Shown in pieces: positions 49,335-63,122 of a stretch of 64,000 nucleotides of DNA. Position 1 is the stretch's first letter, and the number at the start of each line of letters is the position of its first letter. The notes under the pieces were generated by a model. The model saw only the letters and a program-made list of their open reading frames with translations, ran no database searches and was not told the origin of the DNA. The position numbers and the translations under genes were made by a program. Location: contig NW_025062479.1 of the NCBI RefSeq assembly GCF_000002995.4, forward strand, positions 8,485,721 to 8,549,720. Direction: 5' to 3'. The DNA is from Brugia malayi. Taxonomy: Eukaryota > Nematoda > Chromadorea > Rhabditida > Onchocercidae.

Positions 49335-51644
49335 ATTATACACTTATGAAGTCTTTCCAAAATACGTTACAATAACACTTATCAATGAATTTGAATTTTT
49401 AATAAATTTTTAATAAAATAGAAGCTTTAATTTTGCACTAGCTTAGTAATTATTGGTAATATAACAGAAAGTTACACTAAGTAAAATAGTTTGACAGCTT
49501 ACGCTACGAATTATTTTTAGGAAACTTACTGACGCCTATATCCTGCAGATAACTACATCCAATCAATATACTATTAGTTAGAACAGAGTTATGCTTAGTA
49601 ATTAATTTGAGATATAATCGTGATTAATTAATTTGTTCAGAAAAATAAGGTGTCAACTAACAGTAAGCACTACGCATACGAATTACAAAGAAGCATTATC
49701 CAGTTGTGACTAAGATGCAAAGAGGAAAAAAAAGATTACATTTCAAAAAAGAACTCTCTTTACACACAAGTCACATGAGACCAGAAGATCAGAAATGATT
49801 GTTAGAAATATAAATAAATAAATTCTTCCTTTTTTTCAAACAAAAATTATAATTATCTGCACAAAATAAAGAGACTTTAGTGCTCTCTTTCATTTTTGAT
49901 CAAAATCTAATTTCCACTTTTTACTTAACAAAAAGTGAAGATGAAAAATGGTTGCTTTAGCAGTTTGAAAGTTACCGAAATAAAGAGAGAAGGCAAATAG
50001 AATGAAGTTGGCTTTGATTTTATTTGTTTGATAAAAGAATTTCAATGAAATGACTTTTGAAACCAAATGAAAAAATAGCAAACTCACTGGGTAGCAAGCA
50101 GTAAACAGTGTCATTAGTTAGTAGTAATGCAAAAAAGAAAAAAAAAAAGAAACAGAAACAAGTTTCATTTCAACCTCGCCTCATTTTTCTCCTCCTCATA
50201 AGAAACAACACATTCGCGTCAGGAAATTGTTTATGTTTGTGTTTATCTGTCTACACACCAAATAATATTTGGATGAAGTGATTTGTTATAGCAGATGGAT
50301 TAATGCAATTATAAGATTGTAGGTTGCTTCCTAAGAGGTACCATTAATTTTGCTTTTGTTGAAGATTCGATCTTTTTTCGCAAAATTCAAAAAAAAAAAA
50401 AAAAATGAAAAAAAGGCTCGATAAAAAGCACCAGCCATAATTGTGGTACAACTTATCGTCATTATATGAGTTGAATCACTATATCTCATTGGTCGATAAA
50501 AACAAGTTCTCATCAACAATATGACATAATATTCATGCAGAATTCCTAATTTAATAATGACCTAAATCTGGTTCATCTTAATAATGCAATAATTTCCTGA
50601 TAATATTGGTTTGGTAAATTATTTCGATCTATTTCAGTCTAGAATAAAAATCAAATTCAACCTAGAATGTGGACTTCTGCGCATTTTATACTTTATAATT
50701 AATGCCATTGCTAATGCCTTACTATGTTATCGTTCAGAGATTTACTGAAAATAGTGCAGACAGATTGCTTGCTCATTTTTTTACAAACTTTCTACAGAAG
50801 TGAAAGTATTTACAAAAAAAAAAAAACAAATAAATAAACAAAGTCATAAAACATATACATGTGAAAATCTCAATTCTCAGCGCACAATCATTTAAGAATT
50901 AGTTCACCGAGCCATCCTGTAGAACAAAAATTGTTGATGACGTGATAGCGCTATGCTTGTGCCGATAAAAATTAGGAAATCAATTGCAATTGCAAATAAT
51001 TAATAAAATACTAAATATAATTAGTAAAAAACTAAAAATAATTAGTAACTTGTTATTTGCTGGAAGGAATATATTTTACAAAGTAATTAAGTCTAGTTTG
51101 TCTTTTTATAAATGAAAACAAGTTTAATTTTAGAAAATAGTTCAAGTGCTTAAGAAATTAGCATCTACTTATATATCATATAGTTATCATTAAGATGCAG
51201 ACTGTAGAAGAATTGAATTAAATTTGGAGTTCACAAAAAATCGAATTAGATAAGTCATTAAATACAAATAATTTCAAGGCGAACAAGAAGAAACACCTTT
51301 TTTCCTGTTCTAAAAAAACCTAAAGTAAAATAAAACATGAAGCGATCTGGAAAGCCAAGAATTGGAAAACAGGAAAAATCACTTCGCAGTATCTATAATG
51401 AGCGCAATGTGATAAACATAACATCACACATTGACTTTTGAATAAGTCAATTGCATAATAAGCGGTAAGTAAATTAAAAATTTAGGGTAGAAGATTGCCT
51501 GTCAAATAGACAGATCTATACAGTATGGTTAGAATGATAAGAAGACTACATAATATTTTTATCATTTAGAAAATGATAGAAAACAAGATTATGGTAACAG
51601 GTAAAGTGTGAGGTTTTGAGAAATAGTAAAAAACTTCACAACTT

Positions 51645-51773
51645 TCAGGTATTCATATATTTATTCTTAGCTAAAGATACAACGATAGTTAGCAGTATTG
51701 CTACTTGTGATAGTGCTGCTATCATTACTGATATAATAACGATGCTTTTATATGTTTCACTGCACCAATTCAT
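51645..51773 (-). CDS. Candidate single-pass membrane micropeptide (42 aa)
   Basis: An ATG frame (MNWCSETYKS...) with a continuous hydrophobic stretch IVIISVMIAALSQVAILLTI followed by VVSLAKNKYMNT and TGA. The A-rich context before the ATG (GAGAAAAACATG) is typical of nematode starts. The polar-helix-basic layout is that of one-pass micropeptides, but it could equally be an exon of a larger gene or chance. No homology is claimed. Confidence 0.28.
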   Translation of the reverse strand: MNWCSETYKSIVIISVMIAALSQVAILLTIVVSLAKNKYMNT

Positions 51774-52365
51774 GTTTTTCTCTTTTTAAAATTGGTTGGA
51801 AGACCTTTTTAAAGCGTAAAGCTTCCTGTCATATTTACTTTTTTTGGACTCTCATTTGTTTACTGTAAAATTAAAAATTGCCAGGGGCGTGGTAAAGATG
51901 TGCATAAGTTACACTTAAAAAAGTGTATTTCAAATAGGCATAGGAGGCAATTTGATGTGAAACGAATATACTGGTGCCCAGTATCTGCACTCCCCTTTCC
52001 TTTCTAATGTAGAAAAACAGGTCCTGAACCAATATGTACTCCTCTTACTGCACCTTAAATGGTTCGTTTGATTTTTTTTTTTTTTCGGGGAAGAAGACGG
52101 GTATTGAATAAAAAGATATGGTGCATAAAATTTTATGGTCCACATTAAAAATAAAAGAAAAAAGAAACAAACAAAAAGCTGAAAATCTGTTGTTCAAAAG
52201 GAAGTACAAAAAAAAAAAATGATTGATAAAAGGAAAGACAGGCAAATCTAATCTAAAAACAAATAGAATATTTAGTGTCATACGATTTATAGCAATTAAT
52301 CTTGAAAAAACACAGTAATTTAAATTAAGGAAAATTTGCTTGAGAAATTCATTATTAAGTATTTC

Positions 52366-52410
52366 TTTCTTCCTCTCTCTTTCTCTCCTTCTCTCGGTTT
52401 CTCTCTCTTA
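52366..52410. repeat. CT-rich low-complexity tract
   Basis: Runs of CTCTCTTTCTCT on the plus strand, outside any gene. Confidence 0.8.
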
Positions 52411-55400
52411 TTGCTACAGCTTTCGCTTTTGTAACATTGCGAAAAAAATTTTTGAAGTTTTCTGCCTCGATCATAACTATGACAACTTTTGAGGCAATTT
52501 CAGTTTGAACAGCATCATTCTTTTTGTGTCCTTTTACCCTTACTTCAGTATTCTTTATTAAAACCTATCATCGTTAATCATTTCATTTTCTACCTTCTCC
52601 ACTAATTGCGGATACCACAAATGTAAAGCAGTATTGCATCTCACATTTGAAAAGCATTGTAAGTAGTATTGGAATATTAGAGAAAAGATGTAAACAACAG
52701 TAACAATCACTTCCTATACCTAAATAATTTCAGGCTAGAAAGAGAACTTAAACTAGAATTGAAAACAGCCTTCAAGTTAAAGATAATTAATTTAGTGATG
52801 TATATGCAAAAACTCTTCTAGTAATTGAAAAATTTAACTAAAATTTTTATTGTTCACCACTTCGGAATGAATTCGTAAATTATTTCGAAATGATATTTCT
52901 AAAATTTGGTGTCGCCTTTGTGCTGATAAATTGAAATAGAGGTGAAAATTTTTGCAGATGAAGGTTCTACAATTGAAACAAAAATGATATAAAGCAAAAT
53001 GAATTTGAAAGAGTTATTATTGAATAAAATTATACATAATCGGAAAGATATTGTATAGATAAACAGTTGTAAAAATTTGTTTCAATTTTCATATACAATT
53101 TGGATTTGTTGGGAGTAAAATCCAGAACAGAAGTTTAGCACATTTGGTATCCACAATGTTCAATTGTTTCTTTGTTGGCGAAAGTATTGCTTTTTCTTTT
53201 CCTTCCTCACTTTTTCCTTATTCAATGTTAACCTTTCCTACTTGCATTTCAAAATGCTGTACTTTCCTTCTTAATTCTTCACGAAAAAAGAAAGAAAGAG
53301 AAAAGCGTTCACTCAACCAAAAAAACTTAAAGAACCGGAAAACTGTTTTTTATGGCTGTTGTTCTTTTCCTTATAATGATGTTTTATAAATCATTTTTCT
53401 TTTAACTTGCTTTTCGAATTCTAGAATCACGAAACGAAAAGCAGAAAAAGGATGTACGAAAAAGAGTGTGTGTTTGTGTAGAAACCTTCGTTTAGTTTTT
53501 CTTTCCTAGCTTTAACAAAAAAATAATCGGTAGAAAATGAAGTTGAAACTACATGGAACAGGTAGAAGGTGTCACTGATGAACGTTATACATATTTCTTT
53601 TAACAATTTCCGCTTTATGTGTTCCATTCTAAATCATCCACACTTCTTGTCGAAAAAAAAACTCAGAAACCAGTATCACGCAATTAATCTGTTTCAATAT
53701 AAGATGTCAAATTGTTGTCAGTGCAGTGGATTTCAAAAAAAAATAGTTGTTGAAATAAGACTATCTTTTTGATAGCACTATGCAATCTTTCATTATGTGA
53801 TGGTAAGCGTCTAATCTCCAATTTCTCTAATTTTATTAGTTGTGAAAAAATAGAACAGTCGAATGCGTGTTGTTAAGCAGCAATAATTAAATATTGAGTA
53901 TTTCTTAACAAAACATTTAACTTGATTGAATTCCTATAGAAATAATATCAATGTAATATAAATATTAGAATGAAACCTTTGAAGTAAGTAAAAATGTGTG
54001 GTTATTGATCTTGTCTCTCTAACATTAGGTGCTTCGGTGCTATAATCAGGAAAACTTCAATTATTATTTCCAATAGTAAAACTCGAAGAATTGCACCTTT
54101 TTCAATTTATAGTTTACGGCAACAATATATTATTTTCTTTGCTAAACATATTGACAGCTGTTTGTACATTTAGCAACTGTTTTGCAGTTTTTGGAATATT
54201 TTCGTGAGAAATTCAATATTCAAAATATATTAGTAAACTTTTTGAAAGTGAGTTAATCTCTCTGGATAGGTTATTTTCATAAATTTTGCATTTGTGTTTG
54301 AAAAAATTTTCAAATTGTTGTTTTTTTTTTTACCTAAAAAAAAGGTTTCATTGCAGAAAACTTGACAGGTTTTGCTTGCGAAAAGAAATTGAGGTAAAAG
54401 AAATTTTCTTATTTCTCAAACATTCATGTATGCATACTCATTTCCGATGATAGACTTTTTCATTGTCAGAAATTAGGAGTTCAAAATTGGAGTAATAATA
54501 ATATCTGAGTCAAAATCGAAATTCGAACATAATGCCGCTTTTAAATGTTTGGAAGGAAGGAAGATGAAGATGGCCGTGAAAGTATAACTGCTGTTGTTCT
54601 TATCTAGTTGTCTGTACAATTTGTTTCATATCATCAAATTTTTATTTAACTGTCCGGCAATCGTTTACCATCTCATAAAATCAAGATTCAATTGATCATA
54701 ACTATATGCATGCATTCATCTTAATACATGTACACCCGCACCAAACCAACCAAAAAATGAATCAAGTAATGCATGAAATTGTAAAAAGTGCTAGTTTCCA
54801 AATTGAACAGTTGAAGAAATATAAAGAAAATAAATAGTTAAAATCCCTATCTTGTCTTACTGATAAGCTTTTTTTTTTTCAAATTTTTATGTAAGACTAT
54901 CTGACATTCTTACAATTTTACTTCTTCTACAAACATTCGCAAACTGATGATCAATTTATTTTCGTTCCTAATAAAATGTTGAAAGTTGGTTCTAAAGTAG
55001 GATAGGAAGCCAACAATATAATGCATTCATTATTGAAATTTCAACTTTTAAGGGACCTACAGAATTAGATTTGCAGATTTGCAAATTCAGCATGATGACA
55101 AGTTTTTTCTTCTTCCTTGCAAAAACTTTACAGTAATGTACTTCTTGTACTCTTAAAAGTGAGTGGAGGGACTTTGTTAAAGAATGATTATTACTATAAT
55201 ACGATATTTTATCTCGTAAGACAAAATTAATTCGAAATTCTTTCACTTGTGAATTTCTTTCTTGAAAACACTTTAAATTTCCTGCTTTTTTTATAATGCA
55301 AAGATCTGACAACAGGAATTATTACGCTATTTTTCATGTTGTTGAAGTCGTCAAGCATGCAAAGATTATTAATTTTTTGAAAAGAAAAATAAAGATCAAA

Positions 55401-58400
55401 CCATAATTATTTCAGGACACTGATAAAAAGGGTGAACTGATAAGGTAACTCTGGATGTGTGCAACAATTTGATATATGTTATTTTGATGATGCATTAAAA
55501 AAAAGAAAAAAAAAACAGGATTGCAGAATATTATAATATTTCTTAGCAGCTACTTAACGGCTCGTGAAATTTATCTCATGCATATTAAAAGATACTAACA
55601 GTATTGACTTTTATTTATAATCAAACAAACGCTTTTAATGCAACCAGTTAAACAAGATTAATGAGACCCATCATTTTATTCGCTGACTGATCACAAATGC
55701 AGCTTAAACGTATAGATGCAGTGAAGAAACAAACTATATTAGATATGCAAAAAGCATAATAAGAAGGACAAAGTTATTTCTTTAGCAAATTCTCCAGACT
55801 TGAGTTTAATACAGAAAAATGACTGCATTCTTAATTACTAAAAAAGGCTTCCTGTAAAAAATAAAAATAAAAGTTTCATTTTAATTGAAATAAAAATTAA
55901 AAAATAAATATTATGTCAGTGAATTCAAATAACAATTCATACTATCTATTCAGTCAATTACATCGAACTAGAAAGTAAGGTATTGCTGTATTTACATCGA
56001 AAACGTGGAATATAATATCAAAGTTTTAACATAAAATCACATTTTAGTGCATTAACAACATGTCATTGAATTCAAATAACATCATATTATGCATCCGTGA
56101 TATTCCAAGATCATTTTATCAGTATCACTGAGATTCTTTCTTTTTCTGGTATATCAAACATTTATTCAGTCATCCCACAGACCTCTTACTCAAAAAAAAA
56201 AACCTTATACAAAATGGAACTACGGTATCAACTTCACCATTATCATCATTATTTAGCAAATTAAAGTATCGTTTTTGTAAAATTGACTGATTTCATCAAA
56301 AGTTATAAAGGAATGATTCTAATAATGGGAACCAATTTTTGCATTAATAATTATATTATCAATGGTACTGATACTCCATTAAAATAGCCATAGTTTTGAT
56401 AAAAATACCATTAAATTCAAAATTTTCAAAAAGTTACTTTTTTGGTGGTAAATAAGAATATCTGTGCTTTATTTTTGTTCTGATAAACAAGGTTCGACGG
56501 GTCGAATGAAAAAGAAAAACGAATTGTTCAAGTAATATTTGTAAGATTTGTTAGCAACTAGTAAAAACTCAATCAATAGATACCTTTTTTGCTTTAATTT
56601 GTTGGGCGATTTTGATTAGTAAGGTAATCAGAGAAAAGTAAGATGAAAAGAGAAACTTTAATACAAAGTGCAAATTATTATAATCCAGTTGTCAACAAAA
56701 ATGACTATGATAAGCAGAAAAAAGCAAGGGACTCGTATGATCGTTCTTATCAAATGTGAAACTGATCCAGAACTGTCGCTGTAATATTTGACGCTCTTCA
56801 GATGGCAATTCAAATTTTCTTCCAGAATAATCTGAAGATAATATAGCTATATGCAAATAAAAGGAGAACTATAAAATATCTGGAAATGATCATCTGTGAA
56901 TCCAGATGCAAATAATTCTAAAAATTTTTAAATTAGAGATTTGGCAGACAATCTGCAGATTTAACTAAAATGATTATGTGGAACTTCAGTCTAGAAGTGT
57001 TGCAAACAGTGATTGTAATTTTCCGTGATAGTACTCCATACACGTTAACTTAATACCCATTATCTCGTTACATAGGAGAGTATAAATCTTCTTTCCCGGC
57101 TGTTTAAATACATTTTTTTTTTCTTTTTAATACATTTCATTCTTAATAATCATATTAGAAGAATGTGAAGCAGTAAATTTTATTAAACAAAACCGAAAAC
57201 ATTGAAGCATCACTTATTTCTTTTACAATAGAAACTTGATTTCCATGACCAATGAACATATCACTAATAATTAATGAATAAACTTTTCAGTTTCAAATTC
57301 TTTGCTTTAAACGGTATACATTTTGTATCACCAAGTCTAATTCTTTCCTTTATATCCTTGGGGTAAATCTTAATTTGCAAGTGTTAATTTTATATTCTAA
57401 AAAATATTGTATATTTCCTACAAATTTAAGCTTTTTCATATGAATGGTCCGTAACAATCATGCGTTGAGAAATTTGAAGTACCCGAATTAAGTGGTTAAT
57501 GATTAGTAAGAATTAGTTTAAATATGATTAATTGATTCACTTTAGTAAATTTAGCAATTGACATGTTAGAGTCGTTATTAACTTCTATTTTTATAGATAT
57601 AAGTAGACCTTCACCAAAATTCAAATTTAGACATTTCTAGGAAATGCTGATATGGTAAGTAGTACAATCACTTCACTCCATAGACACCAATTCTTCTAGC
57701 GTCTTTTTTTTTAAATGATGATATACAGAGTGACGAAAGATTAGAGTAAACAAAATGCTGAAAAAGAGAAATAAGTTAACAAAGGCTGTGTCAGGGATGC
57801 CGCTGTTGCTCGCTGTTGCTGTTGCTATCAATACCTCCTTTTCATTGATTGATTAAATTTTTTTTGTTTCGAGTACAATTTTTTTTTTATTCATGTGGCA
57901 ATCTTTCTTCAGAGCTTTCATTATTTTGCTTACCGTGTTCAACCTCTCTTTGTTAACAATTTGAACAATGAATTACTGTTTGAAAGAAGTCTTCCCGAGA
58001 ATAGTCGACTAGCTTATCACACATAGTAAATGGGTAATGACTAGCCATGGGTCCTGAAAATCTGGGAGTTCTCACATAACGTTAAACTAAACCAAGCCAA
58101 ATGATATACTGAAAACACAATTAGTGAAACAGAGTAGATTAAAAGAAATGCTTCTCTGGCCAAACGGAAGTGCCTTGCATCATTGCTGTAAAGATGATTA
58201 AATGCCAGATTAGCTGGCCTGAAGAAATTAGGACTTTATACGGAGAAGTGAAGAACCTGCATTGTCACACAAATTTGGCTTCATAAATTCCATTTTATAT
58301 TCGGTGTTTTTTAAATCTCGGAAATTTGGAATTACTATCTTGATGCTAATTTTTAGGCAGAAATAAGAAATGAGTGAAGAATCAAAAGCAAAACCTGACA

Positions 58401-58615
58401 AGTTCGAGACGAGAAAAGCCAGCAAAGGTTCTAATATCGAATAATAAAACGATTGAGTGAATAAATAATAAAACGATCGAACAGTCTATTAGTTTGATAA
58501 TCGAGAGTTAATATTTCTTCCTGTGCTGGTTGCTACACAGTTATAAAGATTATAATCATAATTTAGAGAAATAAGATAACTGATAGAGTGATGATAAAAT
58601 TTTAATAACTTAAGA

Positions 58616-58644
58616 CGAAACCAATTACAGCGGCGGAATATGGC
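58616..58644 (+). promoter_or_regulatory. Probable spliced-leader acceptor and short leader of FBPase
   Basis: CCAATTACAG ends at 58630, 14 nt before the start codon, with no coding exon found upstream, suggesting SL trans-splicing. The leader contains an out-of-frame ATG at 58640 (ATGGCATGG) whose 7-codon frame overlaps the true start and may reduce initiation. Confidence 0.5.
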
Positions 58645-60647
58645 ATGGAAACAGACACTATGACGTTACAACGTTTTGTTCTTCGCGATCAACGGAAGCA
58701 TCCGACAGCAACGGGTGATCTTACTAATCTTTTGACATCATTGCTTACAGCTATCAAGGTAAATTATCCTAACTTTTCGAACTTGAATTGAAATAATAGG
58801 AACATAGATCTTTACAGATATATGTTTTATGAAAGGTAGGATAAACTAAGATATTTCAATTCAAAAACGATAATGAACTTTGATTGCAGAAATACTACAG
58901 CAAGAGATAATAAATAGGAAAACATTGTTATTTGATTAACAGTTATGAATAAGATAACTTTAACTTGCTAAATTGGATATCTTAATGGGGAACTGCCATT
59001 AAACTTTGAAAAAAATTTGCAACATAAACTGAAATGTGATGAAATTTGTGAAGAAATTTAGGCGATCTCGAGTGCCGTCCGAAAAGCAGGCATTGTACGA
59101 TTGACGGGATTAGCAGGCAAACAAAACATACAAGGTGAAGATGTAAAAAAATTGGATATTATTAGCAACGAATATATGATCAACATGCTTGAATCATCAT
59201 ATACTACATGTGCAATGATTTCGGAGGAAAATGATGAGGTATTGGATTTCACTTATCATGATTTAATTTCTTGAACAAGTAGTATCCTTCTTTTGATTAA
59301 AATAAATTATGGGCATAATTCTGAATAATATATGGTATCCTAGATTAATGAAACTGCAAACTTTTCCTTCAGTGTTTTTGAATTAAGTTCAACAGCATCA
59401 TCAGTGATAGTATTAATGATATGCAAGTAACATTTAAATTGCATAATTTTAAGCTGATCAAAGTAGCACCTTCTAAACAAGGCAAGTATATCGTGACATT
59501 TGACCCACTGGATGGATCATCAAATATTGACTGCTTAGCATCAATTGGCACAATTTTCGGAATTTATAAAAGACAATCTGATAGTCCCATTTCCACGGCT
59601 GACTTTCTACAAAGTGGACGAAATATGGTTGCAGCCGGTTACGCTTTGTACGGTTCCGCCACTATGCTCGTGCTTTCAACGGGAAGTGGCGTTAACGGAT
59701 TTACACTCGATCCAGTCTGTACATCCCTTTTCTTTATTTCAGTTGAGAAAAAATTCTAGAAGCATATTCCATTAGTCTAGAGTATGGTTATTTAAGAAAT
59801 ATTCAAATTCATTATAAACACTTCAATATCCTTAAGACGGCTCCAACTTTAACTTTCATCGAAATTCTTTTTAACTCATTCTTTATGGATTCCTAGAATT
59901 TCAGAGTGTTGGTGAATTCATCTTAACAAATCAGCAAATGAGAATACCGCAGAAAGGTAAAATCTATAGTGTCAATGAAGGATATACATCTAAATGGTCT
60001 AAAGGTGTCCAAGAATACGTACATACCAGAAAATATCCATCACATGGTGAACCTATGAATGGACGCTATGTTGGATCCATGGTTTCCGATATACATCGTA
60101 CACTATTGTATGGTGGTATTTTTATGTATCCTGCAATGAAGGATAAGCCAATGGGAAAGGTATTTCTTTTCCCGTAATTTTCTTCATCGATCTCGCTACA
60201 TTTGATCTTAATTCTTAACATATAGGGAACCTATCAGTCAGGAAGCAGATTGTTTCGCAAACTCCTCATGGATATTTCCCGGTTCTTAGTCGCCAATGAT
60301 AAATAATCTAGTTTGGTAGCAAATAAAAAGATCGAAGAAAGATTAAGTCACTGATGTCAATAAAGGAATATACACCTAAAGAGTAAAAAAAAAAAGAAGA
60401 CGATGAATAATTTGATTTATACTGAAAGGCAAACTACTAAAATTAACAATTAGTTTAGCTTCGGCTGCTCTACGAAGGCATTCCAATGTCATATATCATA
60501 GAACAAGCTGGTGGAATGGCAACGAACGGAATCAAACCCATACTTGATATTGTGCCAGCATCAATTCACGACCGGAGTCCATTATTCCTTGGCTCTGCGG
60601 ATGATGTACAGGAACTTATGGACTTCATCAAGAAATATGATTCATAA
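58645..60647 (+). CDS. fbp-1: Fructose-1,6-bisphosphatase (331 aa, 5 exons)
   Basis: Exons 58645-58758, 59062-59238, 59454-59714, 59905-60159 and 60459-60647 are all phase 0 and total 996 nt. The enzyme hydrolyses fructose 1,6-bisphosphate to fructose 6-phosphate plus phosphate, the committed cytosolic step of gluconeogenesis. Metal/catalytic motifs are ISEENDE (residues 91-97), [11 protein letters not shown] (113-123) and Glu284 in [11 protein letters not shown]. The sugar-phosphate site includes NEGY and [14 protein letters not shown], with YGGIFMYPA following. AMP-inhibition elements ATGDLT (22-27) and KY (108-109) are kept, so allosteric control by AMP is likely. Length equals the family norm. 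The third donor is unusual (GTCTGT). Symbol by analogy with other nematodes. Confidence 0.96.
60226..60327 (+). other. Possible alternative 3' exon of FBPase
   Basis: Inside intron 4, TTAACATATAG is followed by 26 in-phase codons ([20 protein letters not shown], then LVANDK) and TAA at 60304-60306. AATAAA occurs at 60322 and 60359. Use of this exon would replace the last 62 residues, removing the metal-ligand Glu284, so the product should be inactive. It may equally be a chance open stretch of intron. Confidence 0.35.
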
Positions 60648-61514
60648 AAAGCATGATGAACTAAGATGAAATTATATTACATGGTTGACATACTTTTGTC
60701 TTTGCATAAATTTACCTCAGTTTCTAGTATGAGTTTATATTATGCAGATAAAGACAATATACTACCTGTAAAATTTTGTACGGTTTTGATAACACTTTCG
60801 AATCCTAAACCAAAAAAAAATTTTCATACCAGCTAAAAACAAAAGAAAAGAAATCTTACATAGCGCCAACGGGAAAAATGGGATTTTCTGGGAAAAGCGA
60901 GAACTGTGGATCAGTTTGATTTCCATTATACAATATGTTTGAAAACAAGGGCAAAATGAAGCAAAGACAACCCTTTTTCCCAGCAAACTAAAGACCTGCC
61001 GAAGGGATTTTTGAAAAGAAACATATTATCAAGTGGAAAGTTTGAGGAATATCAATCTGAGCATCTAGCTGCTCATAGATGTCATATTCAACAATAAACT
61101 AATTTGTAAGAAAATTTCGTAAAAATCACTGCAGTAATAAGGAGGTCTTTGTAAAGCAAATACCAATGCAAGATAAAGCCTAGCGAATTTGGCGACTTCA
61201 CCTGAATGTAGCATTTGTAATATTATAGCACAACAATATCAGAAATGTTCGTTTAGCCTAAGCAATGCCACCAGTAAGCTAAAGTGAGAATAATCTTAAC
61301 TTGTCTACGAAATCTTTTTACATCATGGACTCTAGAGTCAGATCTATAAATTAAATAAAAAAGTGTGAAAGAATTCTTCAAGGATGTAATTTCATTACCA
61401 CGAACTTTTTAATTCAGAAAATAGCAATTATTACAATTTGAGCACAAAAATGATGAAAATCAACAACCATCATACCTAGAGAGGAAGATGCAATACAACA
61501 AATCTACTCTGGAT
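60648..61514. other. FBPase downstream region, no gene seen
   Basis: AT-rich sequence between convergent genes. No canonical AATAAA lies close after the FBPase stop; CATAAA near 60706 is the nearest variant. Confidence 0.45.
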
Positions 61515-62170
61515 AACCACACTTTTGCTCTATCACAGCAGTGTCGTTTCTTTCAGGAACAATCACTTCAAAAAACTGCTTCCCATCCCTGCATAATTAC
61601 AAAAGTCAAAAAACCGATCCAAGCTCAAATGTTATGTGAAAAATTGCGGTAGAACCTATTCAGAGTAGCACTAATGTAATTGCCAAACAATTTACGGTTT
61701 ACCATAGTCAATTAATTAAGCTATTCCACATAAAATGTCCCATCTATCAGAATCACAGAAAAAATACATATTACAACAAAATATGTAAGTAGTTAAACTT
61801 GGAGCGTAGTTGGTTACGAAATAGTAACACATGAGAAGTTAACAACGAAACGTACGCATTAAAACCCAAATTTAACAGTAAATTAAAAGTGAGCTCACGA
61901 ACTTGAGAGGTATAAAATCCTATGTTGTCTAAAACAATCTCATCCTTCCCTAGCCTGTAATAAATATCATAGAAAATTCTATCTTCTGAAAGTCCCTCAC
62001 CTTTTCACTTATATGAGACAAACAAATCGTACACCAATAAAAGTAAACTGCAAAATCATTTAAAAAATAAAAACGTGAGACAGAACGGTCGTGAATTGGA
62101 AAGACAATCTTAGAGCAAACAACTGAGTATGAATAATCTAATGAAATGTAGGTGTAAACAAGCAACGACA
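61515..62170 (-). CDS. Unresolved small gene (exon fragments only)
   Basis: Three coding-like pieces on the minus strand: about 62048-62002 after a GATTTTGCAG acceptor (YFYWCTICLSHISEK then GTGAGG), about 61950-61885 (LGKDEIVLDNIGFYTSQV then GTGAGC) and a terminal piece 61591-61515 after ATTATGCAG (DGKQFFEVIVPERNDTAVIE, QKCGYPE, TAG). Their phases do not join with simple GT-AG splicing; each junction is off by one base. Either an exon is missing from my model or the assembly has indels. Function unknown. Confidence 0.3.
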
Positions 62171-62550
62171 GATAGGCGAACTACAGGTCAGTTCTATTTT
62201 GTCAGAGCAGCAATTAAAACTGAGGCATATCTGATCGATATAGTACATTTTTAAACATATGAAGAAACAGATGTGGCGCACACATACAGCATTTCCAAAA
62301 TTCTTCTTTGATTATGCAGAAGTTCTAAGTGCATTTAAGTTATTTTTAAATAAAATCCATTTCTCACATTCAAGATATTTGTTCAAAATTAATTTCTGTC
62401 ATCAGTGTACTAAACTTTAATGACACCATATCAAAACAGTGCCTATCCGATGCAGTTATTTTTTTAAACTAGCATCCATTCTCAAATTAAAAAAAAAAAA
62501 AAAAAAAACAAATTTTGAACAATATGAAACCCAATGACTAATCAGTGGAA

Positions 62551-63122
62551 TTAATTTGGCGAATTGTTTTCTCCCTTGTGCATGAGTTTTTTTGCATTTT
62601 TCTTAATCATAGTGTCAGGAATCTTCTCCATCTGAAATACAGTACATTCATTTCGCAAAAATTTTGATGTGATTACATAAAAATCAATAACTATAACTTA
62701 AAGACTAATAGTTTTGAAATGGATTTAAGTAGAATCTTAAATCGAATCCGAAATTTCATTGGAAAAGTTCTTTAAAAATCTCTGGTATCAAACTATCTAT
62801 GCACTGAAAAAGCAAAGTTTTATTCCGAATATAGCGATAAAAAAAAGTAAAAGTTCCATTTCTCAAACACTACCAAGACGGAATTTTGCCTGACTGCTTC
62901 CTTGTTGTGCAAAAGCAAATTTCCAGTAAGGGATACGTCACCTAAAATAGTTATAAAATGGTTTGGAAATTTAAAAACCTCACAAGTGCCTTACTCTAAG
63001 GATCTTTTTTTTTTTTTTTTTTTTTGATTCTACTAATCCTACTCCAAAATATTACAAAAAGTGCAAGCGAACAGAACGTTTCTTCCTAGGATAAGATGTG
63101 GAGAAATGTAAATTGGAAACAT
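62551..63122 (-). CDS. Small protein downstream of the SIKE-like gene (71 aa, 3 exons)
   Basis: Exons 63122-63056, 62941-62874 and 62631-62551 join in phases 1 and 0 (donors GTAATA and GTAGTG; acceptors TATTTTAG and TATTTCAG) to 216 nt. The product starts MFPIYISPHLILGRNVLFAC, continues DVSLTGNLLLHNKEAVRQNS, and ends in a lysine-rich tail (MIKKNAKKLMHKGENN). Alternating hydrophobic residues suggest a small beta-rich fold, but I do not recognise it. The frame is open for 34 codons upstream of the ATG to an acceptor at 63225, so the start could differ. The gene begins 127 nt after the preceding stop codon on the same strand. Confidence 0.5.

Larger units (their letters stand above)
49335..58630. 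other. Long gene-poor stretch between collagen and FBPase
   Basis: About 9 kb, mostly A/T-rich with homopolymers, a CT-rich tract at 52366-52410 and many short frames without domain features. Minus-strand 51930-52145 has several overlapping open frames after a CTACATTAG acceptor that I cannot resolve. A small membrane-peptide ORF (51645-51773) is listed separately. Confidence 0.45.

Noticed and set aside
57640..57665. TTCTAG|GAAATGCTGATATG|GTAAGT as an upstream FBPase exon
   Set aside because: It joins the FBPase first exon in the wrong phase, and the spliced-leader-type acceptor at 58630 explains the start better.
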